In this document: one piece after another, positions 43,118 through 50,972 of the stretch
Layout of the letters: each line of letters starts with the position of its first letter
How positions within the stretch are numbered: position 1 is the first letter of the stretch
From: Streptomyces decoyicus
GTDB taxonomy: Bacteria > Actinomycetota > Actinomycetes > Streptomycetales > Streptomycetaceae
Length of the DNA stretch: 64,000 nucleotides
NCBI RefSeq assembly: GCF_019880305.1
Contig: NZ_CP082301.1
Coordinates: 5,394,001-5,458,000, forward strand
Direction: 5' to 3'
Translations under genes and position numbers: made by a program
The notes under the pieces: generated by a model
Database searches by the model: none
Told to the model about the DNA's origin: nothing
The model's input: only the letters and a program-made list of their open reading frames with translations

Positions 43118-43597
43118 ATGCCATCGGGCTGGGATGTGATCGGCGTGAGCGACAGCGCAGCGGCAGGGGTCCCGGAGCCGGACTCCGGGAACGTCCGCAG
43201 GCGCGGCAAGGCCTCCGGTGCACCCACGGCCGAATGGAGCTTTCCGGCCGACCCCGGGGCGGTGCGCACCGCCCGCACGGCCGTCCGGCGGGTACTGAAC
43301 GACTGGGGGCTGAACGGCGCCGCCGATATGGCCGTACTACTCGTGAGCGAGCTCGTCACCAACTCCCTGCGTCACGCCAGCGGGCCGATCGGAGTCCGTA
43401 TGGTGCTGCTGAACACCGACGGGCTGCTCGTCGAGGTATCCGATCCGCTGCCCGATCCGCCCCAGGAACGCGACGCCGCTCCCGACGACGAGGGAGGCCG
43501 TGGATTGCAGCTGGTCGCATGCAGTTCGCGGCGCTGGGGGACCCGTCGCGGAAAGAGTGGCAAGACAGTGTGGTTCGAGCTCTCGGTGGCTGGTTAG
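43118..43597 (+). CDS. RsbW-like ATP-binding regulatory protein
   Basis: 159 residues from ATG 43118. The HATPase_c core is 'EWSFPADPGAVRTARTAVRRVLNDWGL', N-box 'LLVSELVTNSLRHAS', 'LLVEVSDPLPDPP', and G-box 'DDEGGRGLQLVACSSRRWG'. Stand-alone proteins of this type in Streptomyces resemble anti-sigma kinases and are often partners of SpoIIE phosphatases such as the next gene. The start is uncertain: GTG 43145 or ATG 42794 (through the 21-bp repeats) are in frame. Confidence 0.85.
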   Translation: MPSGWDVIGVSDSAAAGVPEPDSGNVRRRGKASGAPTAEWSFPADPGAVRTARTAVRRVLNDWGLNGAADMAVLLVSELVTNSLRHASGPIGVRMVLLNTDGLLVEVSDPLPDPPQERDAAPDDEGGRGLQLVACSSRRWGTRRGKSGKTVWFELSVAG

Positions 43598-43613
43598 GAG
43601 AGAGGTGGGGTAC
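43588..43613 (+). promoter_or_regulatory. Possible SigB-type promoter before the phosphatase gene
   Basis: GGCT (43588-43591), 16 bases, then GGGTAC (43608-43613) fits the Streptomyces SigB pattern GNNT-N14-16-GGGTAY. It would give a leader of about 140 bases. The pattern is short, so chance is possible. Confidence 0.3.
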
Positions 43614-43759
43614 TGATCGTTGCCAATTCATCGACATTCTGTAGATGGGCTGCGATCGAGACTGTGCTGTGATCGTGAAGACCGTGTTCCGGATAGCCGA
43701 GGTGCTGGATACTCAGGCGGGTCCGGTCCGGGCACGATGAGCTGGAGGGGACGGGGCTC

Positions 43760-46435
43760 GTGAGCGAGATGTCATCTGGCGGGGCAGAACCCGCACAGGC
43801 CGATGGTCAGGGCGGTGCGGACGGCCCCGGTGAACCAGGTGGTCTTCCGCGCGCGCGCGAGCTGCAAGGCCCGCCCATATGGCAGAGCAGCCGGCCCGGG
43901 TCGATCTATGACTACATCCGCGTGGCCTCCTTCTCGCTCGGGCCCGACGGGCGGATCGACCAGTGGAGCGAGCGGGCGGAGCACATGCTCGGCATCCCCG
44001 CCCGTTACGCCCTCGGCAAGGACCCCGTCGAGGCCTTCGTCCCGCGTGAGTTGCGGGCGACCAGTCGCCGTAAGGTGTCCGAGATCCTCGACGGCCGGGA
44101 GTGGACCGGCCTGGTGCCCTACCGCAGGGAAGAGGGCGGGGACGCCGACGGGCTCGCCGAGATCTATGTGATGCCCTCGCGCGACGAGAACGGTGAGCGG
44201 GCCGCGGTCTGTCTCGTCGTCGATGTCCGGGCGCTGCGCGGCATCGAGACCGACCTCGCCGCCTCGCAGGCCGTTTTCGGTCAATCTCCCATGGGTTTCA
44301 CCCTGTTCGGCACGGATCTGCGGCTGCTGCGGGTCAACGAACGGTTCGCCACGGTCTTCGGCGGCCCGGCGAGCAAGTACCGCGGCTGCGGTCCGCAGGA
44401 CTTCCTGCCGCGCTCCGAGGCCGAGCGGATGACGGCCGCGCTGCGCCGCGTCCTGGAGACCGGAGAGCCGGTCACCGAAATGCAGTTGGTCGGCATGGCG
44501 CCCGGCGAGGAGGACCGCCGCCGCTGGTCGGTGTCGCTCTACCGGCTGCACGGCGCCAGCGGCCGCCCGATCGGTGTCGCGGCGCTCGCCGCGGATGTGA
44601 CCGGCCGTCGGCGGGCGGAGCGCGAGGCCGCCAGCGCCCGCCGTAACCTCGCCCTGCTCAACGAAGCCGGCGCCCGGATAGGCAACTCCCTCGATCTGGA
44701 GACCACCGCCCGCACTCTTCTGGACGTCGCCGTACCGCAGTTCTGCGATCTGGCCTCGGTGGACCTCTACCAGGGCCTGCTGTCGGGCGACGAGGCCCCG
44801 CCCGGTATGAGCGACGGCAGCGCGGAGCTGCGCCGGGTCGCCTTCGCCAGCGCAGTGTCGGACGCCCCGCTCCCCACCGCCCCCGGTGCCCCCGGCGACG
44901 CACCCGGCCCGGTCGCGGTCGGCGCCGTCCACCGCTACCCCTTCAACTCCCCCTGCGCGGGCGCCCTGCGGACCGCCCACGCCCAGATCATCCCGGGCCG
45001 GGAGAGCGACGACGGGCCGGAGCTGGGCGCGGTGGTGCACTCCACCCTCGCCGTCCCGATGGTCGCCAGGGACACCGTCGTCGGACTGGTGCAGTTCTCC
45101 CGTACGAAGGGCAGCGAGCCGTTCGGGGAGCGTGACACCGCGCTCGCCGTCGAGCTGGCCGCGCGCGCCGCGGTCTGTATCGACAACGCCCGCCTCTACC
45201 GCCGTGAGCACGAACGCGCACTCATATTGCAGCGCAGCCTGCTGCCGCCCGGCGACCCCGAGGCCGCCGGTCTGGACATCGCCTGCCGCTACCTGCCCGG
45301 CACCACCGCCACCGAGGTCGGCGGCGACTGGTTCGATGTCATCGAACTCCCGGGCCACCGTACGGCGCTGGTCGTCGGCGATGTCATGGGACGCGGGCTG
45401 CGCGCCGCCGTGGCGATGGGAGAACTGCGCACCGCGGTACGGACCTTGGCGCTGCTGGACCTGGAGCCGGCCGAGGTGCTCTCGGCGCTCGACGAGATCG
45501 CCCGTGGGCTCGGCGGCGACGGCGAGGGCCGGTCGTCCAGCGCGCGCTCCGCCCGCAGCCGGTCCGAGGGTCCGGGGGAGCCGCGGCGCTCCGCCCGGAC
45601 CGCCGACCTCTCCGAGGTCTACCTCGCCACCTGCGTCTACGCCGTCTACGACCCGGTCACCCGGCGCTGTACGTTCGCCAACGCCGGGCATCTGCCGCCG
45701 GTGCTGGTCGAGGACGGTGAGGACGCGCTGCTGCTCGACGTCCCGCCGGGGATGCCGCTGGGCGTCGGCGGCGAACCGTTCGAGGAGATCGAGGTCGAGC
45801 TGCCGGACGGTGCGCTGCTGGCGCTCTACACCGACGGCCTGGTGGAGTCCCGCCACCATCCGCTGGAGGAGGGGCTTCAGGCCTTCCGGACGGCCCTCTC
45901 GGGCGCCGACCGTCCGCTGGAGGACGCCTGCGACCAGGTCCTGAGCGCCATGGACACCTCGCACGGCGAGGACGACATCGCGCTGCTGATGGCGCGGGTG
46001 CACGGGCTGCCCAAGGACGCGGTGGGCGACTGGAGTCTGGCGCCGGAGGCCCGTTCGGTGGCCCGCGCCCGCGAACTCGCCCGTGACCAGCTGACGGACT
46101 GGGGCCTCCAGGACCTGGTCGACACCACGGAGCTGCTGGTCAGCGAGCTGGTGACCAATGCGCTACGGCACGGCCACGGCGAGATCCGGCTGCGGCTGCT
46201 GCTGGACCGCACCCTGGTCTGCGAGGTCTGGGACGCCGATCTCGCCCAGCCCCGCCGCCGCCGTGCCCGGGACACCGACGAGGGCGGCCGCGGGCTCCAG
46301 CTGGTCGGTCTGCTGAGCCAGGGCTGGGGCAGCCGCCGTACCCCGCGCGGCAAGACCGTGTGGTTCGAACTCGCCCTGCGAGACGGGGAGTCGGCGGCGG
46401 TGGACCCGGCGGAAGCGCTGCTGAGCCTGTTCTAG
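43760..46435 (+). CDS. SpoIIE-family phosphatase with PAS, GAF and ATPase domains
   Basis: 891 residues from GTG 43760. Order of domains: a low-complexity N-terminus (1-45), PAS ('YIRVASFSLGPDGRIDQWSERAEHMLGI', about 50-160), a second PAS (about 165-290), GAF (about 305-480), PP2C/SpoIIE phosphatase (about 490-745, 'GGDWFD', 'GDVMGRG', 'TDGLVES', 'GEDDIALL') and an RsbW-like ATPase (about 760-875, 'ELLVSELVTNAL', 'DTDEGGRGLQLV'). The phosphatase domain contains a Ser/Arg-rich insert near residues 595-615. It is a sensor-controlled partner-switching protein; its immediate neighbour is a stand-alone RsbW-like ATPase. Confidence 0.92.
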   Translation: MSEMSSGGAEPAQADGQGGADGPGEPGGLPRARELQGPPIWQSSRPGSIYDYIRVASFSLGPDGRIDQWSERAEHMLGIPARYALGKDPVEAFVPRELRATSRRKVSEILDGREWTGLVPYRREEGGDADGLAEIYVMPSRDENGERAAVCLVVDVRALRGIETDLAASQAVFGQSPMGFTLFGTDLRLLRVNERFATVFGGPASKYRGCGPQDFLPRSEAERMTAALRRVLETGEPVTEMQLVGMAPGEEDRRRWSVSLYRLHGASGRPIGVAALAADVTGRRRAEREAASARRNLALLNEAGARIGNSLDLETTARTLLDVAVPQFCDLASVDLYQGLLSGDEAPPGMSDGSAELRRVAFASAVSDAPLPTAPGAPGDAPGPVAVGAVHRYPFNSPCAGALRTAHAQIIPGRESDDGPELGAVVHSTLAVPMVARDTVVGLVQFSRTKGSEPFGERDTALAVELAARAAVCIDNARLYRREHERALILQRSLLPPGDPEAAGLDIACRYLPGTTATEVGGDWFDVIELPGHRTALVVGDVMGRGLRAAVAMGELRTAVRTLALLDLEPAEVLSALDEIARGLGGDGEGRSSSARSARSRSEGPGEPRRSARTADLSEVYLATCVYAVYDPVTRRCTFANAGHLPPVLVEDGEDALLLDVPPGMPLGVGGEPFEEIEVELPDGALLALYTDGLVESRHHPLEEGLQAFRTALSGADRPLEDACDQVLSAMDTSHGEDDIALLMARVHGLPKDAVGDWSLAPEARSVARARELARDQLTDWGLQDLVDTTELLVSELVTNALRHGHGEIRLRLLLDRTLVCEVWDADLAQPRRRRARDTDEGGRGLQLVGLLSQGWGSRRTPRGKTVWFELALRDGESAAVDPAEALLSLF

Positions 46436-46482
46436 CGTTGCTGGGGCCGTTCTTGCTGAGCCTGTTCTGCTGAGCCCGTTCT
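46418..46482. repeat. Three near-identical 15-bp copies around the phosphatase stop codon
   Basis: TGCTGAGCCTGTTCT occurs at the very end of the coding sequence (46419-46433, just before the TAG), again at 46454-46468, and as TGCTGAGCCCGTTCT at 46468-46482. The 3' end of the gene has been copied downstream of its stop. Confidence 0.7.
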
Positions 46483-46488
46483 GCGGAC

Positions 46489-46526
46489 GCGGGCGGGGCC
46501 CGGGGCGCACCCCGGGCCCCGCCCGC
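46489..46526. terminator. Bidirectional terminator between phosphatase and sdh genes
   Basis: A perfect 17-bp G+C stem (46489-46505 with 46510-46526) has the loop CGCA. It lies between convergent genes. Confidence 0.9.
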
Positions 46527-46532
46527 CACCGT

Positions 46533-47330
46533 TCATTCGCCGCGACGCCGGATCTTGTTCCCGAGCCACACCAGCGGGTCGTACTTACGGTCCGCGGCGC
46601 GCTCCTTCAGCGGGATCAGCGCATTGTCGGTGATCTTGATGTTTTCGGGGCAGACCTCGGTGCAGCACTTGGTGATGTTGCAGTACCCCAGCCCGTGTTC
46701 GTCCTGCGCGGTGCGCTTGCGGTCGATACCGGACGCCGGGGCCGCGTCCAGCGGATGCATATCGAGCTCGGCCACCCGCATCAGGAAGCGCGGACCGGCG
46801 AAGGCGGCCTTGTTCTCCTCGTGGTCACGGACGACATGGCAGGTGTCCTGGCACAGGAAGCACTCGATGCACTTACGGAACTCCTGCGACCGGCCCACAT
46901 CCTCCTGCTGCATGCGGTACTCACCGGGGGCCAGCTCCGGGGGCGGCACGAACGACGGGATCTCGCGGGCCTTGGCGTAGTTGAAGGACACATCGGTGAC
47001 CAGGTCGCGGATGACCGGGAAAGCCCGCATCGGCGTGACCGTGATCGTCTCCGTACGGTCGAAGACCGACATCCGGGTCATGCACATCAGCCGCGGCCGC
47101 CCGTTGATCTCCGCACTGCACGAGCCGCACTTGCCCGCCTTGCAGTTCCATCGGACGGCGAGATCGGGGGCCTGGGTCGCCTGGAGGCGGTGGATGATGT
47201 CCAGCACCACTTCGCCGTCGTGCACCTCGACCTTGAAGTCCTCCAGGTCCCCGGAGGCGGTGTCACCACGCCACACCCTGAAGTGCGCCTGGTAGACGCC
47301 GGACTGCTGCTCTTCCTGCGACACGCTCAC
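46533..47330 (-). CDS. sdhB: Succinate dehydrogenase/fumarate reductase iron-sulfur subunit
   Basis: 265 residues. The [2Fe-2S] ferredoxin domain has C63, C68, C71 and C83 ('NCKAGKCGSC'). The helical domain has two ferredoxin-like clusters: 'CIECFLCQDTC' (C154, 157, 160, 164) and 'CNITKCCTEVCPENI' (C217, 222, 223, 227). It passes electrons from the flavoprotein to the membrane anchor. GTG 47330 overlaps the TGA of sdhA (GTGA), which selects this start over GTG 47324. Confidence 0.94.
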   Translation of the reverse strand: MSVSQEEQQSGVYQAHFRVWRGDTASGDLEDFKVEVHDGEVVLDIIHRLQATQAPDLAVRWNCKAGKCGSCSAEINGRPRLMCMTRMSVFDRTETITVTPMRAFPVIRDLVTDVSFNYAKAREIPSFVPPPELAPGEYRMQQEDVGRSQEFRKCIECFLCQDTCHVVRDHEENKAAFAGPRFLMRVAELDMHPLDAAPASGIDRKRTAQDEHGLGYCNITKCCTEVCPENIKITDNALIPLKERAADRKYDPLVWLGNKIRRRGE

Positions 47331-49267
47331 CGGCTCAGCTCCTCGTCGGTCAGATACTTCGCCAGCTCGTCCTTCTCGAAAAGTTCCAGGAGGTCGCGGC
47401 GGATCGGCGGGGTCTCGCGGCGGGAGAGCCGGATCTGGCCCAGCGCCGCTTCGGCGGCCCGCGCATCGCCCTGCGGGCCGGCGAGTTCACAGACCAGATT
47501 GATGTTGCGCCAGGTGCGGTCCATCGCCGGATGGTCGTCGCGGGTGTGCCCGCCCCGGCTCTCCTCGCGCTCCAGCGCCGCCCGCGCCACACACTCGCTG
47601 ACCAGCAGCATGTTCCGCAGATCGATGGCCAGATGCCAGCCCGGGTTGTACTGCCGGTGCCCCTCGACGCCGGCCCGGCGGGCCCGTACCCGCAGATCGG
47701 CCAGCCGTTTCAGGGCCTCGAACATCTCGCTCTCCTTGCGGATGATGCCGACCAGGTCGTTCATCGCCTGCTGGAGCTCTTGGTGCAGGGTGTACGGGTT
47801 CTCCGCCGGGCCCGGCTCGCGGCCGGTGTCCGCCTCGACCTCGGCGCTGAAGGGGCGCAGCGCCTCCGCCTCCGCCGCGTCGATCTGGAGCGGGTCGGGG
47901 ACCGGCCGTTCGGCCAGCGACGCGGCGTACTCGGCCGCGTGCTGCCCCGCCCGGCGGCCGAAGACCAGCAGGTCGGACAGCGAGTTGCCGCCGAGCCGGT
48001 TGGAACCGTGCATCCCGCCGGCCACCTCACCTGCCGCGAACAGGCCCGGTACGCCGGTCGCCGCCGCGGTGTCCGGCTCCACGTCCACGCCGCCCATCAC
48101 GTAGTGACAGGTCGGGCCGACCTCCATCGGCTCGGCGGTGATGTCCACATCCGCCAGTTCCTTGAACTGGTGGTGCATCGACGGCAGCCGGCGTTTGATC
48201 ACCTCGGCCGGCATCCGGGTGGAGACATCCAGATAGACGCCGCCGTGCGGGGAGCCGCGGCCCGCCTTGACCTCGGCGTTGATGGCGCGTGCGACCTCGT
48301 CGCGGGGCAGCAGTTCGGGCGGGCGGCGGTTGTTGTCCGGGTCCTCGTACCAGCGGTCGCCCTCGTCCTCGGTCTGGGCGTACTTCTCCTTGAAGACGTC
48401 CGGGATGTAGTCGAACATGAAGCGCTTGCCCTCGCTGTTGCGCAGCACCCCGCCGTCACCGCGGACGGACTCGGTCACGAGGATGCCCTTCACCGACGGC
48501 GGCCAGACCATGCCGGTGGGGTGGAACTGCACGAACTCCATGTTGATCAGCGGCGCCCCGGCCAGCAGCGCCAGCGCATGCCCGTCGCCGGTGTACTCCC
48601 AGGAGTTCGAGGTCACCTTGAAGGACTTGCCGATGCCGCCGGTGGCCAGCACCACCGCCGGGGCCTCCAGGACGAAGAAGCGGCCGGACTCCCGCTCGTA
48701 GCAGAAGGCGCCGGAGACCTTTTCCTCCGTCTTGAGCACCCGGGTGACCGTGCACTCCTGGAAGACCTTCAGCCGGGCGTCGTACGCGCCGAACTCCCGC
48801 TCGTCCTCCTGCTGCAACGAGACGATCTTCTGCTGGAGGGTGCGGATCAGCTCCAGGCCCGTACGGTCGCCGACGTGCGCGAGGCGCGGATACTCGTGGC
48901 CGCCGAAGTTGCGCTGGGAGATCCGGCCGTCCGCGGTGCGGTCGAAGAGCGCGCCCCAGGTCTCCAGCTCCCACACCCGGTCCGGGGCCTCACGGGCGTG
49001 CAGCTCGGCCATCCGCCACTGGTTGAGGAACTTCCCGCCGCGCATGGTGTCCCGGAAGTGCACCTGCCAGTTGTCGTGCTCGTTCGCGTTGCCCATGCTG
49101 GCGGCGATGCCGCCCTCGGCCATCACCGTATGGGCCTTGCCGAACAGGGACTTGCAGATCACGGCCGTCCGCATGCCGGCTTCGCGGGCCTCGATGGCGG
49201 CACGCAGTCCGGCGCCGCCGGCGCCCACCACGACCACGTCCCATGCCTGCCGGTCCACATGCGCCAT
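47327..49267 (-). CDS. sdhA: Succinate dehydrogenase/fumarate reductase flavoprotein subunit
   Basis: 646 residues from ATG 49267. The FAD-binding GxGxxG is 'VVVVGAGGAGLRAAIEA' (11-27). The likely covalent-FAD histidine is H46 in 'FGKAHTVMAEGGIAAS'. Active-site motifs are 'MEFVQFHPTG', 'GDGGVLRNSEGKRFM', 'HYVMGGVDV' and 'GLFAAGEVAGGMHGSNRLGGNSL'. It oxidises succinate in the TCA cycle. GTG 49279, four codons upstream, is nearer to AAGGA and remains an alternative. It lies 34 bases after the anchor gene and overlaps sdhB. Confidence 0.95.
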   Translation of the reverse strand: MAHVDRQAWDVVVVGAGGAGLRAAIEAREAGMRTAVICKSLFGKAHTVMAEGGIAASMGNANEHDNWQVHFRDTMRGGKFLNQWRMAELHAREAPDRVWELETWGALFDRTADGRISQRNFGGHEYPRLAHVGDRTGLELIRTLQQKIVSLQQEDEREFGAYDARLKVFQECTVTRVLKTEEKVSGAFCYERESGRFFVLEAPAVVLATGGIGKSFKVTSNSWEYTGDGHALALLAGAPLINMEFVQFHPTGMVWPPSVKGILVTESVRGDGGVLRNSEGKRFMFDYIPDVFKEKYAQTEDEGDRWYEDPDNNRRPPELLPRDEVARAINAEVKAGRGSPHGGVYLDVSTRMPAEVIKRRLPSMHHQFKELADVDITAEPMEVGPTCHYVMGGVDVEPDTAAATGVPGLFAAGEVAGGMHGSNRLGGNSLSDLLVFGRRAGQHAAEYAASLAERPVPDPLQIDAAEAEALRPFSAEVEADTGREPGPAENPYTLHQELQQAMNDLVGIIRKESEMFEALKRLADLRVRARRAGVEGHRQYNPGWHLAIDLRNMLLVSECVARAALEREESRGGHTRDDHPAMDRTWRNINLVCELAGPQGDARAAEAALGQIRLSRRETPPIRRDLLELFEKDELAKYLTDEELSR

Positions 49268-49301
49268 CAGAGGGCACACCTTTCCTTAGGAGATGCTGTC
49301 G

Positions 49302-50129
49302 TCAGAAGAAACGCGGGTCCGAGATGGCCCCGCTGGCCAGTAGGAAGACATAGAAGTCCGCGACGGCCACGCTGATCAGCGAGGACCACGCGAGCAGCAT
49401 GTGCCGCTCGTTGAGCTTGCCGACCCAGCCCCACATCCGGTAGCGGACCGGATGCTTGGAGAAGTGCCGCAGCCGGCCGCCGATGATGTGCCGGCAGGAG
49501 TGGCAGGAGAGGGTGTACGCCCAGATCAGCACGATGTTGGCGAGGAAGACCAGGGTGCCCAGGCCCATATGGCCCCAGGCGTAGTTCTCGTCGCGGAAGG
49601 TGAGCGCCGTGTCGTAGGTCAGCACGCCCGCCACCAGCACCGCGAAGTAGAAGAAGTAGCGGTGGATGTTCTGAAGGATCAGCGGGAAGCGGGTCTCACC
49701 GGTGTACTTCTTGTGCGGCTCGGCGACCGCGCAGGCCGGCGGCGAGGCCCAGAAGCCGCGGTAGTAGGCCTTGCGGTAGTAGTAGCAGGTCAGCCGGAAG
49801 CCCAGCGGGAAGATCAGGATGAGCAGCGCGGGGGACAGGGCCCACCAGCTGCCGAAGAGCTCCCAGTTGGGGCCGCCGCGCATGGTGCGGCAGTTCTCCG
49901 CCAGACAGGGCGAGTAGAACGGCGACACATAGGGCGCGGCGTAGTAGTCGGCGTTCGCGAACGCCCGCCAGGTCGAGTAGACGATGAACGCGAACAGCCC
50001 GGCTGCGGTGCCGGCCGGTGCCAGCCACCAGCGGTCGGTGCGCAGATGACGGGCGGGGATGGCGGCACGCGAGGCGGTGTGCACACCGGTCGCGGGCGCT
50101 GGTGAGGAGGGTTCGGTGCCAGTGGCCAA
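49302..50129 (-). CDS. Succinate dehydrogenase membrane anchor, five-helix type
   Basis: About 275 residues with some five to six hydrophobic segments ('WLAPAGTAAGLFAFIVYSTWRAF', 'ALSPALLILIFPLGFRLTCYYYRKAYYR', 'YFFYFAVLVAGVLTYDTAL', 'HMGLGTLVFLANIVLIWAYTLSCHSCRHIIGG', 'HMLLAWSSLISVAVADFYVFLLAS'). One protein replaces the SdhC plus SdhD pair of typical bacteria. Histidines and a C-x-x-C (SCHSC) in the helices may hold haem or a cluster. The start chosen is TTG 50129 with GGAG 7 bases upstream; GTG 50213 would add 28 residues but its Shine-Dalgarno touches the start codon. It is the first gene of anchor-sdhA-sdhB. Confidence 0.8.
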   Translation of the reverse strand: MATGTEPSSPAPATGVHTASRAAIPARHLRTDRWWLAPAGTAAGLFAFIVYSTWRAFANADYYAAPYVSPFYSPCLAENCRTMRGGPNWELFGSWWALSPALLILIFPLGFRLTCYYYRKAYYRGFWASPPACAVAEPHKKYTGETRFPLILQNIHRYFFYFAVLVAGVLTYDTALTFRDENYAWGHMGLGTLVFLANIVLIWAYTLSCHSCRHIIGGRLRHFSKHPVRYRMWGWVGKLNERHMLLAWSSLISVAVADFYVFLLASGAISDPRFF

Positions 50130-50266
50130 CGTCGGTCTCCGTGAAGGGCGCTCCGGCCGGAATGCTTCCGCCGGGGCGGCAACGGGGTAGGGGTCTGAGT
50201 GGGGCGAGGCCACTCCTTAAGGGGCCTCCACCAGGGGTAGCCCCCCAGGGCGACCAGGGGTTGTCC

Positions 50267-50566
50267 CTAGGGCGCGTGGCCGTTCCTGGAGCCGAGCCCC
50301 TCGTCCTGGGCGTCGGTCCACAGCGCCGAGTTGTAGGGGGCGTCGGGGATCGGCACCATCTCGTCCACGACGGCGCTCTTACGGCGGGGCGGGCCGGCCG
50401 CCACGCTCTGCTTCAACAGCGCGAGGCTCTCGCGCAGATGGTCCGCGTCAGTGCGGACCCGCCGGATGTCCAGACCGGCGTCGAGCTGCGTCTCCAGCCT
50501 TCCCACCGACCGGACCAGGCCGTCCAGGCTGCGTTCAACCGCCGTCAATTCGTCCTGAAGGGACAT
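50267..50566 (-). CDS. Small conserved coiled-coil protein of unknown function
   Basis: 99 residues, rich in heptad leucines in the first 60 ('LQDELTAVERSLDGLVRSVGRLETQLDAGLDIRRVRTDADHLRESLALLKQSVAAG'). The tail 'VVDEMVPIPDAPYNSALWTDAQDEGLG' looks conserved rather than random. No domain name is available to me. ATG 50566 follows GAGGG. It lies upstream of the sdh genes on the same strand and may be co-transcribed. Confidence 0.75.
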   Translation of the reverse strand: MSLQDELTAVERSLDGLVRSVGRLETQLDAGLDIRRVRTDADHLRESLALLKQSVAAGPPRRKSAVVDEMVPIPDAPYNSALWTDAQDEGLGSRNGHAP

Positions 50567-50972
50567 AACGTGCCCTCACTTTTGAAGGTGTGGTGGGCGA
50601 TCTCATGCGCCCGAGAGTGTCGCGCGTCACAGTAGGGGTTGGGAAGGGGTCGGGCGCGATTACGACTCGAACCGGTGCGTTTCGGCAACCATGCGCCTCG
50701 GCGTAGTTCGAACGCCGATACGGGAAGAGCCGGTCCGCGGGGTCGCCCGCACCGCTGCGCAGCGCCGTTTCCGCCCACTCCAGGGGCCTGTTGTTGGGCC
50801 GGGCGGGTGGCCTTGGCGCCGTGGCCGACGTGTCGGGCGGCCGGCCCGGACGCGGTCGCTTTCAGTAGGGGGGCCATAGATGTGATGAGCCGCAAAGTCG
50901 GCCGAACGTGGTGCGCCGGTCAGGCCCCAGGCGGCGCGCGGCGCGGCGCGGGCGAGCCCGGAGGTAACCGTC
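50567..50972. other. Divergent intergenic region before the solute-binding protein gene
   Basis: About 406 bases. It holds a small inverted repeat CGGCGT-N7-ACGCCG (50699-50717) and, near its end, the ribosome site GGAGGT of the next gene. Frames here are shadows; no gene is supported. Confidence 0.5.
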
